DNA of 15,277 nt from Planctomycetaceae bacterium (GTDB taxonomy: Bacteria > Planctomycetota > Planctomycetia > Pirellulales > Pirellulaceae), in assembly GCA_002685655.1 (NCBI GenBank), contig NYXM01000038.1, positions 1-15,277 of the forward strand, read 5' to 3'. The notes under the pieces are model-generated. The model made no database searches and was not told where the DNA came from. It was given only the letters and a program-made list of their open reading frames with translations. This document shows, piece by piece, positions 1 through 7,392 of this stretch (position 1 is the first letter of the stretch; each line of letters starts with the position of its first letter). The translations under genes and the position numbers were made by a program.

Positions 1-62
1 AACTCCTTGGTGACCAACGTCGGTAGAGTTTTTCGTAGAGACACCCATAGGATTCTCATCCC

Positions 63-1850
63 ATGAAGCCGTCACTCACTTTATCAAGCTGCCTGTTTGG
101 CATATGCACCAGTCTGCTGCTCACCCACACTGCTGTGGCCGCCAAACGCAATCCGCAGGCCGCCGATCACCCAAACGTGATCCTGCTGATCACCGACGAC
201 CAGGGTTACGGCGACCTGACGGCGCACGGCAATCCGGTGCTGCGCACGCCGCACATGGATCGCCTGCACATCGAGTCGGCGCGGTTCACCGATTTCCATG
301 TGGCTCCGATGTGCTCGCCGACGCGCGGGCAGTTGATGACGGGCATCGACGCGATGCGCAACGGCTGCACCGCCGTCTGCCAGGGCCGGTCGATGATGCG
401 GCGTGAACTGCCGACGATGGCCGACTTCTTCGCGCAGTCCGGCTATGCCACTGGGCACTTCGGCAAGTGGCACCTGGGCGACAGCCACCCCCACCGCCCA
501 CAGGACCGCGGCTTCCACGAGACGCTACACCACCGCGCCTGGGGCATCACCTCGCTAGCAGACCATTGGGGCAATACGTATTTCGATCCGGTGCTCGACC
601 ACAACGGCGTCGACAAGAGGTACGAGGGCTACTGCACCGATATCTATTTCAACGAGGCGATGGATTGGATCGGCAGGCAGCGGGCGGCGGGCAAGCCGTT
701 CTTCTGCTACCTGCCGACCAACACGCCGCACGCCCCGGACATGGTGGTCGAATCCGACGCCGCCCCGTATACAAACATTGACAAATACGATGGCAAACAG
801 GTCCACGCAGCGTTCTACGGACAGATCGCAAATATCGACGACAACCTTGGCCGGCTCGAACAGTTCCTTAAAAAAAACAACCTGCGCGACGATACGATCT
901 TGATCTTCATGACCGACAACGGCACGCGCAGCACACAGGCGATGAAACTGTACAACGCGGGGATGCGCGGGAAAAAGACGCAGGTGTACGAGGGCGGCCA
1001 TCGCGTGCCGTGCTTCGTCCGTTGGCCTGGCGGCGATCTTCAACACGGCGCCGATATCGGCGAACTGACGCAGGTACAGGACCTGCTGCCGACGCTGATC
1101 GAACTGTGCGGGCTCGACGCGCCTCACGCCCGGTTCGACGGCGTCAGCCTCGCCGGACTGCTTCTCGGCACGCAGCAGGAACTCGCCGACCGCAAACTCG
1201 TCGTGCAGTACCGCATCTCCGGTGCCAAGTGGGACCCCGCCGCGGTGATGTGGGGCACGTGGCGGCTGGTCGGGCCCAACGAACTGTACGACCTGAAGAC
1301 CGACCCCGCTCAGACAACCAACATCGCCGCAACGCGCCCCAAGATCGCCAAGGCGATGGCCGAGCATTACGAGCAATGGCACGCCGAGGCCCGGCCCCTT
1401 TTCGACAAGCCTCGCTACATCATCCTCGGCGCGGAAAAAGCTAACCCCATGATGCTCTACGCCCAGGACTGGATCGGCGGCTATTGCGACAACGGCGGCA
1501 ACCTGTTCGCCGCCAACACCGTCGGGTATTGGGATGTGATCGTCGAGCGGGATGGAGAATATGGGTTCGAGTTGCGCCGCTGGGCTCCCGAGGCCAACCT
1601 TCCGCTCATCGCGGGGGCCTCATCGACGAACAAGCGGTTCGACGGCAGAGGCGCCCGCCCCATCGCCAAAGCCCGCCTGAAAATCGGCGGCGTCGAACGC
1701 TCCGCCGACACGGCGCCAGACGATACGTTTGTCAGGTTCACCGCGACGCTAAAGGCCGGCACGACCCGGCTCGAAACCCTGTTCATGAACAAGGATGGCA
1801 GACCGCTCTGCAGCGCCATCTACGTGAAGGTCACACGCCGTGCGGATTGA
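63..1850 (+). CDS. Secreted arylsulfatase-type sulfatase (S1 family, formylglycine-dependent)
   Basis: A sulfatase that would hydrolyse sulfate esters, probably from sulfated polysaccharide or sugar, outside the cytoplasm. A Sec signal peptide is visible at residues 1-27 (hydrophobic core, ending AVAA). The metal-binding motif LLITDDQGYGD contains D45 and D46. The maturation motif CSPTRG starts at C84, the residue converted to formylglycine. GKWHLGD (K135, H137), TPHAP (H223) and MTDNGT (D285, N286) are the other usual active-site segments. The 595 residues exceed the sulfatase core. Roughly residues 460-595 form a C-terminal extension with alternating hydrophobic stretches (for example YWDVIVERDGEYGFEL), which I read as a beta-sandwich domain of unknown role. 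An AGGA lies 10 bases before the ATG. The gene converges on the oxidoreductase on the other strand. It is GC-richer than its neighbours: 40/60 and 42/60 G+C in samples 181-240 and 1081-1140. No sulfatase-maturating enzyme is in the window. The substrate cannot be told. Confidence 0.95.
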   Translation: MKPSLTLSSCLFGICTSLLLTHTAVAAKRNPQAADHPNVILLITDDQGYGDLTAHGNPVLRTPHMDRLHIESARFTDFHVAPMCSPTRGQLMTGIDAMRNGCTAVCQGRSMMRRELPTMADFFAQSGYATGHFGKWHLGDSHPHRPQDRGFHETLHHRAWGITSLADHWGNTYFDPVLDHNGVDKRYEGYCTDIYFNEAMDWIGRQRAAGKPFFCYLPTNTPHAPDMVVESDAAPYTNIDKYDGKQVHAAFYGQIANIDDNLGRLEQFLKKNNLRDDTILIFMTDNGTRSTQAMKLYNAGMRGKKTQVYEGGHRVPCFVRWPGGDLQHGADIGELTQVQDLLPTLIELCGLDAPHARFDGVSLAGLLLGTQQELADRKLVVQYRISGAKWDPAAVMWGTWRLVGPNELYDLKTDPAQTTNIAATRPKIAKAMAEHYEQWHAEARPLFDKPRYIILGAEKANPMMLYAQDWIGGYCDNGGNLFAANTVGYWDVIVERDGEYGFELRRWAPEANLPLIAGASSTNKRFDGRGARPIAKARLKIGGVERSADTAPDDTFVRFTATLKAGTTRLETLFMNKDGRPLCSAIYVKVTRRAD

Positions 1851-1854
1851 GCCG

Positions 1855-1868
1855 TTCCGGGTTCGGAA
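1855..1868. terminator. Small hairpin between convergent genes (weak terminator candidate)
   Basis: TTCCG (1855-1859) and CGGAA (1864-1868) form a perfect 5-bp stem with a GGTT loop. It lies 4 bases after the sulfatase stop and about 35 bases after the stop of the convergent oxidoreductase. There is no T-run on either side, so an intrinsic terminator is only a possibility. Confidence 0.25.
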
Positions 1869-1903
1869 ATATTGCCGACGGCCGTAACCAAAGTAGCAAA
1901 AGC

Positions 1904-3247
1904 CTAGACCCAAGTTGGTTCCCAACCTTTTCGATAAGGCTTCTTAACCCAATTCTGAGCCTCTGCGTTGTTTTTGAGCTTGAGAGCCTTGGCGTCCCAA
2001 GCGATTTCTTCTCCAGGAAAACGAATTCCGATCGTCCCTAACAAGACAGTCTCTGTCAGTGGTCCGGCGTAATCGAAATGCGAAGTGGTTTCACCGACTT
2101 CCCGACACGCGTCAGCCCATTGGATGTAGTGGTCGACGCCTTCGATCACAGGCAATTCCTTCGTCGCGAATTTCTCTTCTGGGAATATCTTCGGCATCGC
2201 CACGTGCGGGATTACCAAGGAACCCTTTTCACCGACGAGAACCGAGCCTGCACCGTGCAGTTTGTAACTAGCCGGAATGTCGCCTAGGTTTTCTCGTGGC
2301 GGCGACGCACCGGCGGCGTCATACCAAGTGACTGGTAGGGTGGGACCAAGCGTGTACTCAGTGCCAGGGAACTCGTAATACACTGTTGCTTGATCTGTCC
2401 ACGACTCGGGAAACAACGTCGGTGCTTCGGCTTTGAGCTTGGTTGGAGAGCCGAGTTTGAGCGATTTGAAAACTGGGTCCAGAATGTGGCATCCAAAATC
2501 GCCGAGTTGCCCAGTACCGTAGGCTTGCCAGCCACGCCAATTGAAGGGATGGTACATGCCAATCTTGTAAGGGCGGTCCGGCGCGACGCCTTGCCACAGA
2601 TCCCAACGCACGTTTGCGGGTACGGGATCATTGCCTTCGGGCCTCGGCAGATGCCTCGGCCAACGCGGACTACCACCTTGCCACGAATGGACTTCCTTTA
2701 CCTTGCCGATCATGCCGGTGTGTACCATGTGCACTGCCGTTCGATATGCAGAGTGCGATTGAATTTGATTGCACATCTGAGTCACGGCGTTGTACTTCGA
2801 TGCAGCTAGTTTCATTTGCCGCGCCTCGTGGACCGAGTGCGTGAGCGGCTTTTGACAGAACACGTGTTTTCCTAAATGCATGGCCGCCAAAGAAATCGGT
2901 GCGTGCATGAAGTCTGGGGTTGATACGAGAACACCTTGGATGTCATTCGACTCATCAAGCAGCTTCCGCCAGTCGGCGTACTGTCTCGCCGAACTGTACT
3001 TCTCGGCCGCTTGTCCCAGATGCTTGGCTGAGCTGTCGATATCGCACAGCGCGATGACTTCGACATCGGGACTTGCCGCTACACCATTCAAATCACTCCG
3101 GCCTTTACCGCCCGTTCCGATACTGGCGATTCCTAAGCGACTGTTGGCTCCAAAGACTCGCGAATACTGAAGCGCAGGGAGAGCGATCGCTGTACCAGCG
3201 ATTGCGGTCGACTTAATGAACGAACGGCGATTCTGTGTTGTAACCAT
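1904..3247 (-). CDS. Gfo/Idh/MocA-family oxidoreductase with Tat signal
   Basis: An NAD(P)-dependent sugar or polyol dehydrogenase-type protein, apparently exported folded through the Tat pathway. The N-terminus has a twin-arginine motif (NRRSFIK, residues 6-12) followed by a hydrophobic stretch up to about residue 30. The Rossmann fold follows, with the glycine motif IGTGGKG (43-49) and the acidic CDID (D69/D71) that usually contacts the nucleotide ribose. CQKPL (131-135, K133) matches the family EKP motif with Gln in place of Glu; I remember this variant as common in planctomycete members. GDFGCHILD (249-257) supplies the conserved Asp and His254 of the catalytic domain. The length of 447 residues is normal for the Tat-bearing subgroup. 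Only a weak GGAA precedes the ATG. It lies 495 bp downstream of DUF1800 on the same strand, across a repeat-filled spacer, so it is probably a separate transcription unit. The substrate is unknown. Confidence 0.93.
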   Translation of the reverse strand: MVTTQNRRSFIKSTAIAGTAIALPALQYSRVFGANSRLGIASIGTGGKGRSDLNGVAASPDVEVIALCDIDSSAKHLGQAAEKYSSARQYADWRKLLDESNDIQGVLVSTPDFMHAPISLAAMHLGKHVFCQKPLTHSVHEARQMKLAASKYNAVTQMCNQIQSHSAYRTAVHMVHTGMIGKVKEVHSWQGGSPRWPRHLPRPEGNDPVPANVRWDLWQGVAPDRPYKIGMYHPFNWRGWQAYGTGQLGDFGCHILDPVFKSLKLGSPTKLKAEAPTLFPESWTDQATVYYEFPGTEYTLGPTLPVTWYDAAGASPPRENLGDIPASYKLHGAGSVLVGEKGSLVIPHVAMPKIFPEEKFATKELPVIEGVDHYIQWADACREVGETTSHFDYAGPLTETVLLGTIGIRFPGEEIAWDAKALKLKNNAEAQNWVKKPYRKGWEPTWV

Positions 3248-3477
3248 GGTGGGGTTCCGTTGTGAAGTTAGGTGGGATGCCGGAGTAGTGTTGATTCTAA
3301 CCAGATTGAAGTCGTCCGTCGTGGCATTTCAATGATATGCGTTCTTCGCATTTACCCTACTGTTTGCGAGATTTTCGTTGTGTGACTTATACACTGGGCT
3401 GACCAGTTATTGATCGTCGCAACTGTGTAGACTCGGCAGAGCCACCTTGGGATCGTTCGAGGAATTACTGTCCGATA

Positions 3478-3504
3478 GTCGCCTTTCGCTCCGCGAAAGA
3501 CGAC
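3478..3504. repeat. 27-nt near-perfect hairpin repeat (CTTTCGC/GCGAAAG)
   Basis: CTTTCGC (3483-3489), loop TCC, and GCGAAAG (3493-3499) form a perfect 7-bp stem. It is extended after one C/A mismatch by GTCG (3478-3481) pairing with CGAC (3501-3504). I recall this CTTTCGCTCCGCGAAAG core as frequent between genes in Rhodopirellula-type genomes, so I call it a dispersed intergenic repeat. No T-run flanks it, so a terminator role is not supported. The copy number cannot be judged from one window. Confidence 0.7.
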
Positions 3505-3545
3505 AATAAAAGATCGAACACTCTAAGGGCACTAGAACGGTGCAG

Positions 3546-3652
3546 GCTGTGCTGGTCCAGCGATTTTTATGACACTTCCAAGGGGACGGATGCACACGGA
3601 ATCCCACGCACATTGGTTGTAAAGAATCGCTGGGCTAGTACACCAGCACAGC
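3546..3652. repeat. 107-bp interrupted inverted repeat (MITE-like or dispersed repeat unit)
   Basis: The left arm is GCTGTGCTGG (3546-3555), one T, then CCAGCGAT (3557-3564). The right arm is ATCGCTGG (3626-3633), a 9-base insert, then CCAGCACAGC (3643-3652). Both segments, 8 and 10 bp, are exact reverse complements, giving 18 paired bases around a 61-base centre. Each arm can also fold on itself (CTGG/CCAG). No coding capacity is visible inside. It could be a small non-autonomous mobile repeat or a structured intergenic element. Confidence 0.6.
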
Positions 3653-3666
3653 GATACCAAAATTCG

Positions 3667-3704
3667 TGACAACCTCTTTGTCCGAATTGACAACCTCTAC
3701 GTCC
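3667..3704. repeat. Two-copy direct repeat with a 21-bp period
   Basis: TGACAACCTCTTTGTCC (3667-3683) recurs as TGACAACCTCTACGTCC (3688-3704), with 15 of 17 bases identical. The copies start 21 bp apart, two helical turns, so both face the same side of the DNA. It could be a paired protein-binding site or a short tandem duplication. There is no direct evidence for either. Confidence 0.55.
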
Positions 3705-3720
3705 AAAACCACGCCGCTAC

Positions 3721-3737
3721 GGCACACAGAGTGTGCC
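3721..3737 (-). terminator. Hairpin just after DUF1800 (candidate terminator without T-run)
   Basis: GGCACAC (3721-3727), loop AGA, and GTGTGCC (3731-3737) form a perfect 7-bp stem. It starts 5 bases beyond the DUF1800 stop codon on the minus strand. A downstream T-run is absent, so it may stabilise the 3' end or act only weakly as a terminator. Confidence 0.45.
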
Positions 3738-3742
3738 CTAAC

Positions 3743-5485
3743 TCAGCACAACTGGTATTCCGGCATACTTATCATCAAGACCAGCAGCAGTTGGAGTTTC
3801 TCATTGATACGAGTTCTTTGACTTCTCCATCTAGAAGAGGGAGGCAGCGCCCCACCTTTGTCCAGGACGTTGATCAGCTTCTGCCGTTTAGATTCCTGGA
3901 CAGAGATGGAGAACATGTTTTTCATAAAATGATCCACAACCTCAGACGAATTTGTGAGTTCATTGCCGTCCAAGAGCCCAACGATGTCCACGCCCGGACG
4001 AATACCTGGACGTGGCTTGCCGATTGACCGACCGTTGCTGAAAAGCGTCTCCTTACCTTCAACGAGATACCCGGAGAAATTCTGACGAGCAAAGAGCCGA
4101 GTCGCATTAATCCACGTCCTACCACCATCCCATCCCTTGACATCCGGGGGCTGGAAAAGTGCCTGCCCCATCAAATTGGATGCTTTGATGATACTGGAAT
4201 AATCACCCTGTTCGAGTCCGAGCTTGCGGAACGTTCCCACGACAAGTTGGATGGGACTTTTGATATGGGTCCCAATCGCCTTCTCACTGTAGAAAGCCTC
4301 TGAAAGAAACATCTCCCGAAGCACGGGTTTCACGTCGAAGTGATTCTCTCGGAAGGTCCGAGCCAAGGGTTCGACGACCTCGGACTCAGGGCCCTCGTAT
4401 GCAAAGAAAGCGAACAACTTGGCGGCCATGAAACTCGCTGTCTCCGGCTGCGCGAGAATCAGATCGACAAAGTGGTCGCCATTGTAATTGCCGGTATGGC
4501 CAAAGATGGTTTTTTGACCGAAGTCGTGGTTATCCTCGTCGAAGTAGAACAGCCCCTTGTTCCGGGCATCATATTTATTGCCCGTCAAGGCACGCGCGCC
4601 TTCTTTGACATCTTTCTCCGTGTACCCGTTGCCCTCGCCCATGGAAAACAGTTCCATCAGCTCTCTGGCGAGGTTCTCATTCGGATGACCCTTGACATTG
4701 GTGTTGTTGTCCAGATAACGCAGCATGGCCGGATCGTGAACAATGCCGTGAAGCAATTCACCATAGTTGCCAGCACTATACTTATGGAACAGATAGTTCT
4801 GGAGATACAGCATGTAGCTGTCCTCGACCGTGGCGTAATCCGAAGTGAAATGCCCGTGCCAAAAAAGAACCATCTTTTCTTCGAGCGGATTCTCTGAAGT
4901 GATGAGCTGCTCCATCCAATCGGCGCGCATAAACTCGAAGAGCTTTAATCTCTCAAGGAGGCGTTTCTTTTCGAGTGACGGTTTCCCGTCCTTTCCCTTG
5001 GTCAACAAATCAACCATGTGCACTTTGGAAAAATCTGCGACGGGATGGTTCTTGTCCGGCTTGATCGTGGTCTCGTTATACACCTTCTCCCACTGAGGAC
5101 TTCTGATCAACAAGTCGAGTTGGGGACCAGATTTATCTTTTTTGCGATCAGTCGGATCACGATCAATCAGGTCTAGCAACTCGTCACTCAGGACTTCCTT
5201 TCCTTGTGACTTATTGAAATTCAACATGTAATCGACAGCTTTTTCGAGTCCCATCTGGTGCAACTCGGTGATCTGATCCGAAGTGCCGCTGAATCCGGCA
5301 CGGGCGAGCAGGTGTCTGGCATTTGCCCATGACCAGTCTTTGTCAGGCAATTGCTTGAGCCCACCCTGAACGGTTGGCTCAACGCCATGAGTCCGGGATT
5401 GACATGGAAACCCGGTGCCAAGCGCGAATAGAAACAGAACGAAAACCAGACGTGATGTCCATGCATACTTTTTCACGGCATTCAT
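3743..5485 (-). CDS. DUF1800 family protein, exported
   Basis: A DUF1800 protein of unknown molecular function. An N-terminal hydrophobic segment (residues 12-27) after basic residues looks like a Sec signal. Family motifs appear in order: ARHLLARAGF (56-65), PLEEKMVLFWHGHF (200-213), the highly characteristic NENLARELMELFSMG (269-283), KSPIQLVVGTFRKLG (from about 409), and PPDVKGWDGGRTWIN further on. The length of 580 residues is usual. It is the second gene of a probable unit after DUF1501, 113 bp downstream on the same strand; the two families are commonly adjacent in bacteria. The assumed ATG is preceded only by GGAG two bases away, which is poor spacing. A nearby upstream ATG runs into a stop after three codons, so no better start exists. 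The strong motif match makes the family certain but gives no reaction. Confidence 0.93.
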   Translation of the reverse strand: MNAVKKYAWTSRLVFVLFLFALGTGFPCQSRTHGVEPTVQGGLKQLPDKDWSWANARHLLARAGFSGTSDQITELHQMGLEKAVDYMLNFNKSQGKEVLSDELLDLIDRDPTDRKKDKSGPQLDLLIRSPQWEKVYNETTIKPDKNHPVADFSKVHMVDLLTKGKDGKPSLEKKRLLERLKLFEFMRADWMEQLITSENPLEEKMVLFWHGHFTSDYATVEDSYMLYLQNYLFHKYSAGNYGELLHGIVHDPAMLRYLDNNTNVKGHPNENLARELMELFSMGEGNGYTEKDVKEGARALTGNKYDARNKGLFYFDEDNHDFGQKTIFGHTGNYNGDHFVDLILAQPETASFMAAKLFAFFAYEGPESEVVEPLARTFRENHFDVKPVLREMFLSEAFYSEKAIGTHIKSPIQLVVGTFRKLGLEQGDYSSIIKASNLMGQALFQPPDVKGWDGGRTWINATRLFARQNFSGYLVEGKETLFSNGRSIGKPRPGIRPGVDIVGLLDGNELTNSSEVVDHFMKNMFSISVQESKRQKLINVLDKGGALPPSSRWRSQRTRINEKLQLLLVLMISMPEYQLC

Positions 5486-5598
5486 CGCTCCATGAAAGAA
5501 CTCAATATGTGATCAAAACCAGACGGCAAATGTGTGACTGAGATCCGCCACTGACTCGGCAACTCAACCAGAGCGGAATAATCATGCGTCGAGCGGGG

Positions 5599-6849
5599 TT
5601 ATGCCATGAAGCCCAGATGTTCGAATTTGGCGCCGAGGATCTTCTGGCTGGGCGCTTTCATCCATTGATCAAGCACTGTGGCATACACACTCCTGAAATC
5701 GATCTTGAATTTCAGATCGCCGCCATCGAGATCGGTCAGGTTCGGACTCTCCCCGTACAGGCCGCTTTTGACGTTCGGCCCGAAGAGGAACATGGGTGCG
5801 GCCTTGCCATGATCTGTGCCTTGGGAACCATTCTCTTTGACAACCCTGCCGAATTCACTGAAGGCCACGGTCAGAACACGGTCTGCGTTGCCCTGCCCGG
5901 TCAGATCTGCCTGGAAAGCGGCAATGGCTTCACTGAAGTCAGTCATGAGTTTGGCATGACGAGTTGCTTGGCCTGCGTGCGTATCGAATCCACCTTGAGA
6001 AACATAGAACACGCGAGTGCTCAGATTCCCCTTGATCATCGCAGAAACCATCTGCAAAGACTGGGCCAGCCTGGATTCGGGATAAGACTCGGACTTTGTC
6101 GCATTGATCAGTTTTAGGATTTCGTCACTCGCTCGATTGGCACTGGATGACGTTTTCGAAATGAAATCAAGAGGAGACGAACCCTTAGATGGCTTGGAAT
6201 CCGAATCATTGAGTTCCCGATACAGTTCCTTCTTCATCTTATCGTTGTTAGCGGCCATGTACTGGAAGGAACGAGGGTCCTTTAACGCCAGGCCAGCGTG
6301 AAATCGGCCCCGCATGGCCATGGGCGACTTGCCCATGTTGACGGCCATCGACAATTTGGAGTCAATCACATCTTTGAAGGCTGTGTCGGTATAGCGACCA
6401 ATCCAACCGTAGGCTTCTTGGCCTGGAACACGGCGAAAACTGTTATTGGCAACGTGCCAAATGTCCATCGATGTGAAATGGCTTTTGTTCGGATTGGGAT
6501 AACCGACTGCCTGAATCACGGCCAGTTGATCCTCATCGTACATCTTCTTGAAAGGACCGAGGGCGGGGCAGAAAGCCGAGTAGTCATCGATCTTCAACAG
6601 ATTCTCGACGGGTGCACGCAGGGTTGGGCGATTCTGAGCATAAGCATCGTCGCCATAAGGAATGATCGAAGCCAAGCCGTCATTGCCACCGCTCAACTGA
6701 ACGACGACAAGAATCGGCAAATCAGATTCCGCCTTGGGGCCCGCCAAAGCGGTTTGGATCAAAAAGTTGGGCAGCGCAGCGCCAACGCCAACGACGCCGA
6801 GACCCTGAGCGATGAAACCACGACGAGTTGAAATCTGCGGTTTACTCAT
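5599..6849 (-). CDS. DUF1501 family protein with Tat signal
   Basis: A DUF1501 protein, a family related to the alkaline phosphatase/sulfatase fold, of unknown function. The start at 6849 gives 416 residues beginning MSKPQISTRRGFIAQG. This places a twin-arginine motif (R9, R10) right at the N-terminus, followed by a hydrophobic stretch to about residue 36. An AAGGA seven bases upstream supports it. The frame stays open upstream to an ATG at 6960, but those extra 37 residues would bury the Tat motif and have no comparable ribosome site. Family motifs: VVVQLSGGNDGL (48-59), SHFTSMDIWH (123-132), GGFDTHAGQ (286-294, with D289 and H291), AFSEFGR (329-335) and GTDHGKAAP (344-352, with D346 and H347). 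The conserved Asp and His residues suggest a metal site, as in related phosphatases, but this is inference. It is probably first in a unit with DUF1800. Confidence 0.93.
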   Translation of the reverse strand: MSKPQISTRRGFIAQGLGVVGVGAALPNFLIQTALAGPKAESDLPILVVVQLSGGNDGLASIIPYGDDAYAQNRPTLRAPVENLLKIDDYSAFCPALGPFKKMYDEDQLAVIQAVGYPNPNKSHFTSMDIWHVANNSFRRVPGQEAYGWIGRYTDTAFKDVIDSKLSMAVNMGKSPMAMRGRFHAGLALKDPRSFQYMAANNDKMKKELYRELNDSDSKPSKGSSPLDFISKTSSSANRASDEILKLINATKSESYPESRLAQSLQMVSAMIKGNLSTRVFYVSQGGFDTHAGQATRHAKLMTDFSEAIAAFQADLTGQGNADRVLTVAFSEFGRVVKENGSQGTDHGKAAPMFLFGPNVKSGLYGESPNLTDLDGGDLKFKIDFRSVYATVLDQWMKAPSQKILGAKFEHLGFMA

Positions 6850-6856
6850 CCTGTGT

Positions 6857-6861
6857 TCCTT
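6857..6861 (-). promoter_or_regulatory. Ribosome binding site deciding the DUF1501 start
   Basis: On the minus strand AAGGA sits seven bases before the ATG at 6849. It picks this start over the ATG at 6960 and agrees with the position of the Tat motif. Confidence 0.7.
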
Positions 6862-6989
6862 AAGTCTTGTTGGTTCCACGATACGTGTCTCTCTCCGATC
6901 AGACGCATTCGCGCCGGAAGTGTCCGTCACGAGCCTCTGATTGGACAGTACACACCACATGCGACGAAAAGTAGTGCTACACAGCCCAG

Positions 6990-7018
6990 ATTCTACACCA
7001 GCAGGTTGACGGATTCAA
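6990..7018 (-). promoter_or_regulatory. Candidate sigma70-type promoter for DUF1501-DUF1800
   Basis: On the minus strand TTGAAT (7013-7018, 4 of 6 to consensus) is followed after exactly 17 bases by TAGAAT (6990-6995, 5 of 6). Transcription would begin near 6983 and leave a leader of roughly 130 nt before the ATG at 6849. This is a consensus match only; planctomycete promoters are not well enough known to be sure. Confidence 0.35.
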
Positions 7019-7280
7019 ACTTGGTTTCGCTTTCTTGACAGACATTTATTGCAAATGCCCGCCACACTCGTCACGAATACTGAGCCGATCTGCTTCCCCA
7101 GTCATCTACCCAGCATGATTTTCCTGAAAAAGTCCTTGAACGCTTCGATGTGCAGACGATAGCGAAAACTGAACATTAGCTGTCAACGGATGCCGGTTTC
7201 CCGCCACCACTGCCACGAGATACACTGAGAACGCCTGGTCGGACGATGGGGCTCTGCCGGAGAGCGAACTCGGGCACCGC

Positions 7281-7338
7281 CCAAAGGACCAGAGGCGTAG
7301 ACCGAGGCGACCTCCGCGTCGCCTCGATCTTCCTTTGG
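7281..7338 (+). promoter_or_regulatory. Nested hairpin in the probable 5' leader of the five-gene operon
   Basis: The outer arms are CCAAAGGA (7281-7288) and TCCTTTGG (7331-7338), an exact 8-bp match. Inside, CGAGGCGAC (7303-7311) and GTCGCCTCG (7318-7326) form an exact 9-bp stem with loop CTCCGC. A 14-base bulge (left) and a 4-base bulge (right) separate the two stems. The element ends 54 bases before the transaldolase ATG. It could be a regulatory leader structure, a terminator-like attenuator (there is no T-run) or an inserted repeat. It matches no riboswitch class I know. Confidence 0.5.
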
Positions 7339-7392
7339 TGGGATGAGGATGGAACGAATGATGCAGGACTACGACACTCGTGAGGTAAGGCA

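Larger units (their letters stand above)
3248..3742. other. Repeat-rich intergenic region without a convincing gene
   Basis: This 495-bp spacer lies between two genes read leftward. It holds four separate structures, listed individually: a hairpin beside the DUF1800 stop, a two-copy direct repeat, a long inverted repeat and a 27-nt hairpin. A short open frame on the minus strand (3407-3613) consists largely of translated repeat (RLSRSERRLSD) and is not accepted as a gene. The promoter of the oxidoreductase should lie near 3248-3400, but I found no convincing -35/-10 pair there. Confidence 0.7.
6961..7392. other. Divergent intergenic region between the DUF1501 and transaldolase units
   Basis: This region separates leftward and rightward transcription units and should carry promoters for both. 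The candidate DUF1501 promoter and the nested hairpin are listed separately. For the rightward operon I found no good -35/-10 pair: TTGACA at 7035-7040 has no -10 box at suitable spacing. Two overlapping minus-strand open frames (7106-7393 and 7176-7457) are rich in Arg/Ser and show no family motif, so they are not accepted as genes. Confidence 0.6.

Noticed and set aside
555..1382. 275-residue minus-strand open frame inside the first sulfatase
   Set aside because: Shadow of the GC-rich sulfatase frame; no family motif.
2851..2857. Gln in place of Glu in the EKP motif of the oxidoreductase (CQKPL) as an inactivating change
   Set aside because: The lysine and the downstream Asp/His are intact, and I recall CQKPL as common in planctomycete members, so it is a subgroup trait.
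3407..3613. 68-residue minus-strand open frame in the repeat-rich spacer
   Set aside because: Its middle (RLSRSERRLSD) is translation of the dispersed hairpin repeat; no other coding support.
6850..6960. N-terminal extension of DUF1501 to the ATG at 6960
   Set aside because: The Tat motif and the AAGGA site both fit the start at 6849; the extra residues look non-coding.
7035..7040. TTGACA as the -35 of the five-gene operon
   Set aside because: No -10-like hexamer at 16-18 bases; the match is probably chance.
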